Source: Onchocerca lupi | Lineage: Eukaryota > Nematoda > Chromadorea > Rhabditida > Onchocercidae | Assembly: GCA_028564675.1 (NCBI GenBank) | Contig: JAOVVO010000462.1 | Location: 1-64,000 of the forward strand | DNA: 64,000 nt | Reading direction: 5' to 3' | Shown: piece by piece, positions 10,701-20,838 of the stretch | How positions within the stretch are numbered: position 1 is the first letter of the stretch | Layout of the letters: each line of letters starts with the position of its first letter | Made by a program: the position numbers and the translations under genes | Notes under the pieces: generated by a model | Databases searched by the model: none | Seen by the model: only the letters and a program-made list of their open reading frames with translations | Told to the model about the DNA's origin: nothing

Positions 10701-12489
10701 CAGATCTAGCAAGACTATTTTCCGTTTGTAAGATCTTTGTCAGAATTATCTTCATAGTTATTTTGAGTTTTAATTAAAAAATTTCAATCAAAATGTTTTT
10801 CAATTTCAATTAAAACTTTAGTAACATTTATCCAATCTAGAAATATAATTACAAACTTTCATAAATGAATTCAATAATTAAAATCTCCTATTCTAATAGG
10901 AAATATGATGAAGAATAACTTACTTGTATCACAACAAATACCATCCACTACATCATTTGCTTCTAATAGCTCATCAACATCGATAGGTTCATCAATTTGT
11001 CCATTTGCGGTAACATAAGCTGTAGCATTGCCAGCTGCAGCAATTGCAGCTGCAGCTTGCTGTTGTTGTTGCTCTTTATATGTACTTGGAATTAGATCAG
11101 AATGCATAGAATGAAATGCAATACCATAACTGGTAGGATCCTTACGCTTGTAATATTTGCATAATTTTTTGCATTGCTCAAAAGTTAAAGTATTTAAATG
11201 GGAGTATTTTTTATTAATTTCTTCCGTTATTTTACGCCATATTTTATTACGTTCCATATTTGCAGCCGGTGAACGTGAAGCACTATCCTGCAAAATAAAA
11301 TAAGGAAATATGTAAATTTTTTCTCCAAAAAAATTCTTTAAAAATTTAAAAAATTCAGGAAAAATCCAAGAAATAGAATTTTCACAAACAAAAATTAACT
11401 CACTAATATTATCAACTATTGTATCACATGAAATAAGGATGTAGTTCGAAGTGACAAACATCACCTTAATTTCACTTCAATTAAAAGTGATTCAGCTATG
11501 GTAAAACTTTTGTTTTGTTTTTTTTTTTGCGACTATAGCAAAGGAAAAAATTGCATGCAAGTATTACTTTACAAAAATATCAAATTAAATAAATTATAAA
11601 GTTAAAAAAAAATGTTACAACTTACGACTAATGCTTCATATCGACCTGCCATGGCGACAATTTCCAAGCCTCGTTCACGATTCATACGATTGATATCGGC
11701 AGCAGTTATCAAAGGCGTTTGGCTACAATTAAATAAAATTCAATTCAAAAAATTCAAATTTCAAGAATAATAACGATCAGGAGATTCTTAAAAGCACAGA
11801 GCAATGCTACCGCTTTGCTTTTCTAATTTATATTTTTTCATAGGCATTTATTTAAATAGTCAAGGATCAACAATAAATTCAAAAAATAAAAATAAAATTA
11901 CATTGAAGAGCCAAAAACTTGTGCGAGCGACTTTTCATTAGCATGTACCAAATCAGTTGTATCATATGGTGAAATGATCTGAATGATTTGCTCAGGTATT
12001 GTATCTGTGGATGGTTGCCTAAAAAAGATGTAATATTTCTGTTTTTCTTTTTTTAATTTTCTAATTTCACGAATCTTTTTCAAAAAATAACCATACCTTT
12101 AATAATAAATTTGTTACTTGAATTCAATTTTTCAAAAGAATTGGTTTTTGAAATTGAATTTCATTATCATGAAAGCTATCAATATCGAAAAACTATAAAA
12201 TCTAAAATGAGCTAACACACATCTCATAAATCAGCACTATGATCCCCACAGTGTTTTTGCTTAACGATGAATATGTCACTCAAAAAAATCTATATAAATT
12301 GAAAAAAAATAAAAAAAATTTGCTAAAATAGTAAAAAATAACGAAAAAAATGCAGTCTGCTAAATCTACGTTAGAATATAATCCTTTTTGATTAGTAAAT
12401 AAATCAAATCATGTATTTTTGACACACCTGATTTGTACATCATTATCTTCGGTTGTTATGGCTTCTATTTCACTTTTCGGCATTTTCAT
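7716..12489 (-). CDS. Protein with two Myb/SANT-like DNA-binding units, 10 exons, 533 aa
   Basis: The exons (5'->3') are 12489-12428, 12018-11902, 11722-11626, 11287-10924, 10537-10441, 10109-9954, 9330-9112, 8872-8700, 8354-8224 and 7901-7716. All junctions are GT/AG and the total is 1602 nt, exactly 534 codons. Two related helical units are visible. Unit 1, about residues 70-142, contains MERNKIWRKITEEINKKY and LTFEQCKKLCKYYKRK. Unit 2, about 270-343, contains AERNQVWKQITDSTNEKY and LTIEQTKKLYANYRRK. This W...LT-x-EQ-x-KKL...Y-[KR]-RK pattern is that of Myb/SANT-like (zeste/NAIF1-type) DNA-binding domains, so a nuclear transcription regulator is inferred. Between the units lie a Q5/Ala-rich run (165-177) and an acidic stretch (190-207). 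A Ser-rich linker follows, then a likely coiled coil (about 450-500) and an acidic tail. The exon 5 donor (10441 or 10444) is uncertain. AATAAA (7712-7717, minus) overlaps the stop. The start is MKMPKSEI, 7 nt inside an acceptor. Confidence 0.82.
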
Positions 12490-12495
12490 CTTTGG

Positions 12496-12512
12496 ACTGA
12501 AAAAAAAATTTC
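12496..12512 (-). promoter_or_regulatory. Likely trans-splice (SL) acceptor of the Myb/SANT-like gene
   Basis: A run of T ending in CAG on the minus strand (12497-12512) places the AG 7 nt before the first ATG. No in-frame upstream exon can be joined: the upstream coding exon ends in a stop codon at 12767. A short 5' leader after TTTTTTCAG is typical of SL trans-splicing in nematodes. Confidence 0.55.
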
Positions 12513-12766
12513 TTTCATCAAAAACTTTGTAAAATGTAGAAATTTTTAGATGAAAATGTTATAATTTAATGTTGAAAATGATAGCATGAAGATATAAACA
12601 GTTGGGGAGCAACAATTCAGAAAATCATTCATTAAATAAAAAATAATTGATTACATAAAAAAACATTTCATTTTTTGTCGAAAAAACAGATTTTATTGGA
12701 AATAATGAAAAAATCTTTGAAAGCTTTCAAATGATTAATTTAATTTCAGAAGAGAAATAAGAAAAT

Positions 12767-12995
12767 TTATTTTAAAACCAACTCGCAATCACTTTGTTCG
12801 TCACTATTCGCATTGCTAGCACTTCGTTTTGCAGTTTGTTTTTCCGATTCTAGCGGTACTGATGATGTTGGCGATGAGGCGGTTGAAATTTCATTCATTA
12901 CTTTTGTAAAATGCTCTGAGTAAACCAGACGCAAGATACGTTCAACGGCACGTGAAACACGTTGTTGCTTTTGATACTTTATATCCAGTAGTTTT
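12767..12995 (-). CDS. Terminal exon of an unidentified gene, 75 aa plus stop
   Basis: The exon follows a strong TTTTAATTTCAG acceptor (12996-13007) and enters with the last base of a split codon. It then reads 75 residues to TAA at 12767-12769. The first half is basic and helical (KYQKQQRVSRAVERILRLVY). The second half is Ser/Thr/Asn-rich and acidic (SASNANSDEQSDCELVLK), like a disordered nuclear-protein tail. A poly(A) signal AATAAA (12692-12697, minus) lies about 70 bp downstream, and the next minus-strand gene begins 270 bp downstream at a trans-splice-like acceptor. I could not find its earlier exons at 13.0-14.3 kb, and I do not recognise the protein. Confidence 0.6.
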
Positions 12996-13644
12996 CTGAA
13001 ATTAAAAGAAGCAAATTCTGGAATATATAATAGAAATCAATTCTTCTTCGAGTACAAAAATTGATATTTACGAAACAGATTTTCATTGAAGATATCCGAT
13101 TTAACGATATAAATTTTAATAATATCAGCTGAGATTTATGAAATGAGGTAGAGGATTTTGTTTCCTCAGAATTTTAGCAAATTTTCAACTGATTAATTTG
13201 ATTTCGAAAATCAAGAAATCCTCTTTTGTTTTCTAGATATTGTTCTTTGAATTTTCGAAAACTTTACTCGGTTAAACATTTTTGAAGTAAAATGTTATTT
13301 CAAACGTACGGGTTGTAATAAGTGAAACTATTAAAAAACTTCAAAAAACTGAATTCAACAAGATAAAATTCATTATCATTTATCCAACAATATATCAGAT
13401 TCCATTGCTAATTGAACAAGAGGATATTTATAATTTGTCGTGATAACAGCAAGTTTGCATACAATCATTTTCAACATTTCATAGCAAAATTAACAGTAAG
13501 TAATGATTAAATCAGTGATAAAAGTTAAAATTCAAATAATTTTAGAAATCTTTTGTGAATATTATTACGAAAAATCGAAATAATCGGTTGCAAAGATGTA
13601 TGATCAAATACAACCAATACCAAAATGTACCTCTAGAAGGACAA

Positions 13645-13700
13645 AGAGAGAGAGAGAGAGAGAAAGAGATAGATAGAGAGAGAGAGAGAAAGAGAGAGAA
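13645..13700. repeat. (GA)n microsatellite
   Basis: GA-rich tract with GATA interruptions. It reads as a CT-rich tract on the minus strand. Confidence 0.95.
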
Positions 13701-14597
13701 ATGTTTATGTCCATGCTGTCACCAAATTTAGCCAACAGTGCAATTATCCGTTGATCAACATTATGTAATATAACGGTTAGGAGAGAGAGTGAAGTGATAG
13801 CTGAAGTTCAAATTGGATGAACTTAAAAAGTAGGAGATAATCTCGGTCTCGAGACTAGGTCATCCAAGAATGTGACAAACTTCGAAGGACAGGACAGGAA
13901 ACTATGTCGAATTGGTCATGTGTATTTGTCGCATGAGTAGTAGCAGTAGTAGTAGTAGTAGTAATAGTAGTGATAGTAGTATTTTAGTTCATTTGTAATC
14001 GGCCCATCGACCAACCAGATGGATGAAGGAAAAAGGTATCAAAGTAAAGTGACACGGAAAGGACAGGTAGTGATGCGCTCGACCCGACCGATTGCTCCCA
14101 TTTTCTGGTGCTCCAATCTGTTTCGATGAAAATCGGATGGTCCCGTTTGTGCCATGAAATTTTTAAAACGAAATTTAGGTTAGGATTTAACTTGAACAAT
14201 ATCTTTTTAAATAGTAAAAATTTTAGAATAAAAGAAAATTTCATAAAGAATGAATCAATGAATGAATTTTTTGAATTGGTAAATTTCAAAAATTTTGGAA
14301 TTGATAAATTTAAAACTAAAGATTAAATCCTACCAAATATATGTAAAAATATTTTTGGAAATTGTTATTTTGATTGATGCTAGTATATGCTATTTGATAT
14401 TGCTATCAATCTATAGATGGTTACCAGGTTTTATGTACTTTTTGATATTTCAGTTCATTTTTAATACGAAATAAGACGAAATAAAACAGCCAAAATTCAT
14501 GACAATATTACATACAAGGTGCACTGAAGACATACACAAATAGACAAACACCATTTTAAATCATAATTTTAGCTGTGGTTGGAGGACAAGATCACGA

Positions 14598-14657
14598 CAT
14601 GCATAGAGACATGCACATGCACATGCACACGAACATGCACATGAACATGCACATGCA
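14598..14657. repeat. (ATGCAC/ATGAAC)n hexamer repeat
   Basis: About ten variants of a 6-bp unit (ATGCAC, ACGAAC, ATGAAC). In frame on the plus strand it gives an artificial His-Met run. Confidence 0.9.
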
Positions 14658-17420
14658 ATTAAATCTACCTAACCATTACATCTTCCCTTCCTCTTTACTA
14701 TTTCGACAGCCATTTCAGCATCATCATCATCATCTACACATTTCATCCATCCATCCATCCATCCAACGCTGGTCGCATTTTTCGAAATTTGAAGAACGAG
14801 AAACAGAAGGAATGAAAGAAGCACGAAGCAGAGCAGCAGCAGCAGCAGCAGCAACAGCACGACTGATTCCAATTTCAATCGTCCATCTTGCCTTCTTCCT
14901 TCATCGTCCATTTATTTCTATTCTTTTATTTACCATTCATCGTTATCGCTATCATCGATCGCATGACGCTGTCATGACCAGGAACTGCTGCTGTTGCTGC
15001 TGCTGCTACTGCTGCTACTAACTACTAACTGTCACTACAATTAATGAAAAGAAAGAGAGAGAGAGAGAAGAAAAGGATAAAACATCAAGTTCTGGAGCGA
15101 AAATTTCGATGAAAAATTTTCGAAGACATCATCATCGTTCAAATTATCCGTCTTACTGTAATAATGCTTATTTTGCTACTGCAAAACTATCGTACAATAA
15201 AAAAAAAAACTCATATCTGCTGTTGGAAGCAAGTTAGCAGATAAATTGCACAAAATGCATCACTAATATCTGAGAAAACATTGGATTTTAAATGGAATAC
15301 GGTATTTGAATAGGATACGATATTTAAATGAACCAAAAATTGTGGTAATTATAAAAGAAATTTTCTTTGCGAAGTTTTGTCTTTTTTTTTTCTTTCTCAA
15401 AGTACAGTGATTGAAGTAACATCATATCATAATTAATCATATAAAATTACTATCCAACATTGAAAGCATTCATATTTAGCATCTTTGAAATAATATGCTA
15501 TTTAAGAAATTTAAAAAGAATCAAAAAAAAAAAAAAAAAGGTATGTAAAATAATGTAATTTGAGGATGAATATTTTCGGGAAAAAATTTTTTCATTTAAA
15601 AAAAAAAAAAGGAGAAAAACTAAGAGAAACATTTTTTTTCTTTTCCTTTTTTTGAACCAATTTTCAGCAGAATGAAAATAGCAAATGATAGTCGTTTCAT
15701 TCTCTTTTATAATCTATCTAAGACTGAAATAAATTTTAGCATAAATTTGTAGCATTTTTTAACATTGGATTTTCTTTTTCCACCAGTCTTAAAATATTTT
15801 CAACAATCATTAAACGATAGGTTATATGTTATTCGTTTATATCTTATCAAATAAATGATTGTATGAGAAGAGTAAAATTTAAAATTTTGAAAATTCCTTC
15901 AAAAAAAAAAAATGGTTGATTTCGAAAGCTAAGTTAAAAAAAAAGAAACTAATTTTTTCAATAGTTCATCATCATCATCATCATTTGTAACAAAGCAATA
16001 ATAGTAGATTGATGTACACTACTACTACTACTACCACTACTGATACCTTGTTTGTTTCTGTTAATGACTACTAACTGATATCTTGTTTATTTTCTGTTAA
16101 TGGTATGAGTCAGAAAAAGTGGAACAGAAATGACGTGATAGCTTTTAGGATCTCGTTTTTCACGTACTGAAAGGAACCCTTCTTCTTCATCATCTTATTT
16201 CTTTAGGAAATAGATATGATAAAAAAATATGAATGATAAGAGGAAGAAAGTTTTAAAGAAAATTAACGATGAGGGTTTGAGATGCCGAGCAAAGCATCAT
16301 CAGCCACATTATCATCATCATCATCATCATTATCATCATCATCCATCGATCTATCCAAAATTACCAACAATCAAGTGTCACCAAACCTTCGAAACCTGTT
16401 TATTTGTAGTAACATCAGCAGCAACAGTAGAAGTAGTAGTTAGAAGCAACAACAGCAGGACCATCAAGCAAAAACAGCAATCCCATCTGATGATAACAAC
16501 GATGAAGGCAATCATGATGACATGTCTTCTTTTTTTTTTTTTTTTTTTTCATCATCAACTAAAAGTTTAACAAGAATATTATTTAGTCAACCGGGGTAAG
16601 CCACCTTTGAAACCTGAACTTTTATGAGCGCACGAAATATTGCAATTGCAAAAGTTTTGTCAAAATTAATAAAACCCAACTTGAAATAGGAAAGAACATT
16701 TTATTTGCATTTATTCTTTTTATTTTAACAAAACTACTTTTAAATCTCAAATTATTTTATAAATATATTGATTATCAATTGCTAACATTAATTTAATTTT
16801 GAAAATAAATTGAGAAATATTATGTAAGAATTATTATAAACAAAAATTTTACTGAAAATTCTTTATCTAATTTGAGAATATAGCAATGATAAAATAGCAA
16901 CAAGTAAAATAATAGTAATCATACAAATAAAAAGCCAAATGTACGAAATATAGCTTAAAAAAAATAGGTAATCATTTTAGCAATATCAAAAGTTTCATGA
17001 TGAATTTTGCAGACTTTTTATTAAGCAAAAAAAAAAAAAAAAATGGGTTAATTAATTAATCAATATTTATAAAGGAATTGAATATTCAGGAATTCAATTC
17101 AAATCAATCTTTTCAATAGAGGCTTATTTAGGCTTATTCATCCAGCATTTGTTGCAGAAATTACAACAAATGCATGAATCTTAAAAGAGATGAAATGATA
17201 TTTGAGTATAGTTGATGTCCATAACAATCTGTCACCTTCTAAGTTATAATCGATTCTCCTCAATACAACTCTCATCATTTATCTCTTAAACAATTCTTGA
17301 ATTTGTTGATATAATAAAAAAAAAAAATAGTTGAAATTTAAATATAACAAAGAATTGATCAAATCTGAATAAAAAATAGGAGTATGTTGAGTAAAATAGC
17401 AGAAACCACTTGATCAAGTA

Positions 17421-17800
17421 TTAACTATTCACTGAATCGGCTACTGCTCCATGACTACATCTGATAAAAGAAGGCCTTATCATGGGAATAACGGAAACTC
17501 TGTCTCTTTTCACAAATAAGCCAGCAGGCCTTGGCCTTCCTATTTTATGTGTTACTTCGGGCCTATTGCTCAAGTTCTTGCCTTTTTCTGTTGTCGTGCT
17601 GGTGCTGTTGCCCGATACTGCTCTCACTGCTTTCTCTAAACTAAAATCCATAAAAGTATGAAAAGATGAAGGATCGTCAGCCATTAGAGGATGGAAATGA
17701 ATAGAAGTAGAAGTTGCAGTACATGAAGCATCATTCACTGCTAGAAGTATGATAACAAAGAGTTCAACATCTTTTAAAGGCGAAAATTGAGAATCGAAAA
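17421..17800 (-). CDS. Possible secreted peptide precursor exon
   Basis: The frame is open from about 17820 down to TAA at 17421. It reads a hydrophobic run (VELFVIILLAV, about 17751-17785) directly followed by NDASC and then a soluble region of about 95 residues. That looks like a signal peptide, but no ATG exists in this frame upstream of it; the first is at 17738. The start must therefore come from an upstream exon, or the fit is chance. A CTTCTAG acceptor inside the run offers another exon start. The C-terminal half has candidate processing sites (HKIGRPRPAGLFVKRDRV, with I-G-R and V-K-R), as in neuropeptide precursors, but I recognise no known family. No partner exon was found. Confidence 0.3.
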
Positions 17801-19373
17801 TTTCAAAGAATTACGAAGGAGAAAGAGAAGAAATGTAGAAAAGATAACTTTAGGCTATTAGTCTTACTGATGAGCCAAGGTCATGTGTCACAAAGCTTGA
17901 GACATAAACATAGCCATACATAAGGCATTTCTTCGTCTTTCAAAGTCTAAGCTCTTGGCTTGTCACACAAATTCTTGCAATTGATCGATTTAGCGAAGCA
18001 AAAATGGCATTTACCTGAAGTGGCCACTTTTAATCTAATCCTAGCCATTTATAACTAGGCTCTATCTCACTTTTTTTTTTTTTTTTTTTTTTGAATTTCT
18101 TTGATACTCTGCTTCCATTTACATCGACAATAGCCTTTATTAGTTTTATAGATATTGTAGACAATATCGTACTAATACTAATAATAAAAACAAAATTAGC
18201 AACATGTAGTAAGTGTAAAAGATGATAAATATTACATTAGCGAAGCGAAAATGAACATTTACCTGAAATGGCCATTTATAACTAGGCTCTATTATACATA
18301 GACCCAAATATTCAGAAAAGAAAGAGAAACAATAGGGAAAAAAACGAATTTTTTTTAATGCTCAAACAAAAATACACATTTACCATAATATTGATTATCC
18401 TCTCGGAAGTTTTAGTGCAAAAGCCTAGCTGAAACAAGCATGACAAATACGAAGTCTAATTAATCGAAGCTAATTTAACTTAGAATACGAATGGGCTATG
18501 TAACTTTTTCTGTTATAAACATCGGAAAATACATGCCAAAGTTGCTTACTTGTAATTGCATAATAAAACTTAAAACTTCTTATACGTTACAAATTGCTTA
18601 TCATAATCAGATAACGATTTTGAACCCAAGAATACTAAACTGGCTTGAAGGATATTTTCTTTTGTTTATTGGATCTTTTATCGTATTTCACAAATTCATG
18701 CCAAGCCTAATTCCATAATTTCTACTAATACCATTTATCATTTCAAAATTCTCACAATACAATTCTAGGTTATTAAAAATTTTCAGCATGAAGTGTTAAC
18801 TTATTTTTGTAAAATTCAATAGAAGCTAAATTTAAGTTAGAATACGAAATTCAACCGAAATTAACTTCGAATATAAAATCAACGTAGAAAATTAAATCCA
18901 ATTGAAAAGCTGACTTAGCTAACAATATAAAGTTCAAACTGAAGCTAACTTAATTTAAAATATGAAAATAAATATAAAATCAAACAACTTCAATGTTCCA
19001 TCTATAATCAACAAGAAGTGCAACATCAAAAATCATCATTTCAGTGTTAATTCTCTGATATTGTAATCAGAATGAGATAGTTTAGCTTAGAATAAAATAA
19101 TTTGACTTAGAATAAAAAAAAAAAAAAGAAAATAAATAAACATAGTATTAAACAATTTTGATTGTTTCCTCTACAAACAATCGCTGAAAGCAACTATCAT
19201 TTCATTATCAGTTCTCTGATATTGTTATCAAAATGCAATACTTTAATCAAAATGTTATTTGATGACTACTAGCTCAATTGGATGGATGAGAAAGGATGAT
19301 GATGATGATGATGAGTCGTAGATAGTGTATGTGATGATTGAAAATAGGAAGGACAAGGTGACGATGCTGCTGA

Positions 19374-19410
<37 letters not shown>
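19374..19410. repeat. (ACT)n microsatellite
   Basis: About 12 perfect ACT units. Confidence 0.95.
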
Positions 19411-19475
19411 GTTGCCACAATTGGAGATTGGCAAGTGTTGGAGCTGATGGTGTGATATTGGTGACAAGAAATGTC

Positions 19476-19520
19476 AACCAACCAACCAACCAACCAACCA
19501 ACCAACCGACCGACCACCCG
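19476..19520. repeat. (CCAA)n / (CCGA)n tetranucleotide repeat
   Basis: About eight CCAA units run into CCGA variants. Confidence 0.9.
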
Positions 19521-19748
19521 AACGACCGATGAAGCGATCGACTCGAACGAATGATACAAATTGCGAATCAAATTCTCATCAATGATGGTGCCACCAACAT
19601 TGCCAGTCAGTCATCATCAGAGCAAAGTGAAGTAGGACGGAATGCTCCAAAAACGTTGCAAACAAAATACGCCGCACGCCGCACGCCGCACTTCAACATT
19701 TCATCCATTCTCAATCGCTGATAGCATCAACAGCGAGACCTCAGCTCC

Positions 19749-19796
19749 AACACACACACACACACACATAAACACCCCATATATGACATGTATGTA

Positions 19797-19827
<31 letters not shown>
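19749..19827. repeat. (CA)n followed by (TGTA)n and (TG)n
   Basis: A CA run (19749-19768) and a TG run (19790-19827) face each other about 20 bp apart, so the two arms can pair. Confidence 0.9.
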
Positions 19828-20754
19828 TTACGAATGTTTATGTGCCATTCAATTCAATTCAATTCATTCATTCATTCATTTGTTCGTTCAATGAAATGCT
19901 CAAAAGTTGTAAGCAATGGCGAAAGCAGCGGAATGATGCAACAGAAAAATGAAGCTAAAAACATTTGCGGAACGGATTGAAGTAATGCGGAACGGAAAAG
20001 ACTTAAAATGGCATTTGGAATAGAAGAGGAGATGAGAAAAGGAATAGCTTTAAAATTTAACTATCATTCGATATATTATTGTAGTAGTTCGAATTTCCTT
20101 TTTTTTTTTTTCTTATCTTTTTGTTCGAATTTAGTAGCTCGGATTTTATTCGATATTTTAGCAGAATTTTTCATCGAAGAAATTGAATGAATTCATGAGA
20201 ATAAACGATAAGATGATTAATTTCATTAACTATACTTTGGCTTATGATTGTTACTTTATTTTTGCAAATTTTTTCAACTTTGAAAAAATATAAGAAAGAA
20301 TAATTTCGAAAGAAGGAATGAATATCATAAGATAGCATTATCCAATTATCTTTCTCCGTTCATAAAAAAAAATATATATATATATATACAAAGTAAATGG
20401 AACGAAAAGTGAATCTGAACGCTGTATTCTTTTAAAGTTTAATTTCAAGAAGCGTTTAAATTGCAATTTTTGCAAAATTTAATCAAGGGGTCAAAGGTTA
20501 ATTCGAATAAGCTAAGATTACCCGACTTATGGTCATTAGAACAAATTAAAGGACAAGATGCAACTTGATGACATATTTGGCATATTTTTTTCCAAGGAAA
20601 TCCGAGAATATAAAAACATTACTGCACTGCATGATAGGATAATAATAGTAGGACAGTAATTTTATCAAATGCTCATAAAGATGATAAGATAGTAGAGGAT
20701 TAAATGTCTCATTTTTTTCATTCAAATTGTTGCGAACAATTTGCAAAACGTGCT

Positions 20755-20838
20755 TGTCCGCCGCAGGATTCGAACCTGCGCCTACCGAAGTAGAATGCGA
20801 CCTGAACGCATCGCCTTAGACCGCTCGGCCAGACGGAC
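20755..20838 (-). tRNA. tRNA-Leu (anticodon CAG)
   Basis: The minus strand folds into a full class II tRNA. The acceptor stem GTCCGTC pairs with GGCGGAC (one G-U), with discriminator A at 20755. The D arm includes GGCCGAGCGGTC. The anticodon stem ATGCG/CGCAT encloses the loop TTCAGGT with anticodon CAG (20802-20804 on the plus strand). A long variable arm (CTAC-TTCG-GTAG) and a T arm GCAGG-TTCGAAT-CCTGC follow. The long variable arm and anticodon fit leucine, decoding CUG. No intron or CCA is encoded. The A box (TGGCCGAGCGG) and B box (GGTTCGAATCC) promoters are intact, so the gene should be transcribed by RNA polymerase III. Confidence 0.97.

Larger units (their letters stand above)
12996..17420. 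other. Upstream and intergenic region with many microsatellites
   Basis: No supported exon lies here. Simple repeats include GA (13645-13700), TAG (13935-13980), ATGCAC/ATGAAC (14598-14657), CATC (14744-14765), GCA (14828-14858), TGC/TAC (14986-15020), CAT (15965-15985 and 16306-16342), ACT (16018-16040), and several A or T runs. Open frames over 14575-15021 and 16229-16570 (poly-His, poly-Met/His, poly-Ala) are products of these repeats. 14000-14165 is richer in GC, with an open minus-strand frame of about 60 codons that lacks splice support. Confidence 0.6.
17740..20754. other. Intergenic: local duplications and microsatellites
   Basis: No supported gene. It contains two diverged local duplications (17990-18066/18237-18292 and about 18985-19078/19149-19241) and a scattered motif like GAAGCTAAnTTAA (18465-18965). 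Simple repeats follow: GAT (19295-19313), ACT (19374-19410), CCAA (19476-19507), a triple CGCCGCA (19669-19690), CA (19749-19768), TGTA/TG (19790-19827) and ATTC (about 19850-19880). Open frames over these are low-complexity artefacts. Confidence 0.6.

Noticed and set aside
13360..13470. Minus-strand frame reading MLKMIVCKLAVITTNYKYPL as an upstream exon of the 12.8-kb gene
   Set aside because: There is no acceptor before it and no donor in the phase needed by the exon at 12995, so it stays unlinked and may be chance.
14575..15021. 148-codon plus-strand frame with His/Met and Cys runs
   Set aside because: It is made of several unrelated microsatellites read through in one frame, without splice sites or a conserved segment.
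16229..16570. 113-codon plus-strand frame with poly-His
   Set aside because: The CAT and T-run simple repeats explain its content.
17119..17140. Two TTAGGC-like units as nematode telomeric repeat
   Set aside because: Only two imperfect units (AGGCTTATTTAGGCTTATT) are present, with a 10-bp instead of 6-bp period.
19255..19980. Open frames with poly-Ser, poly-Val and Cys/Val runs
   Set aside because: They are products of the ACT, CCAA, CA and TG repeats.
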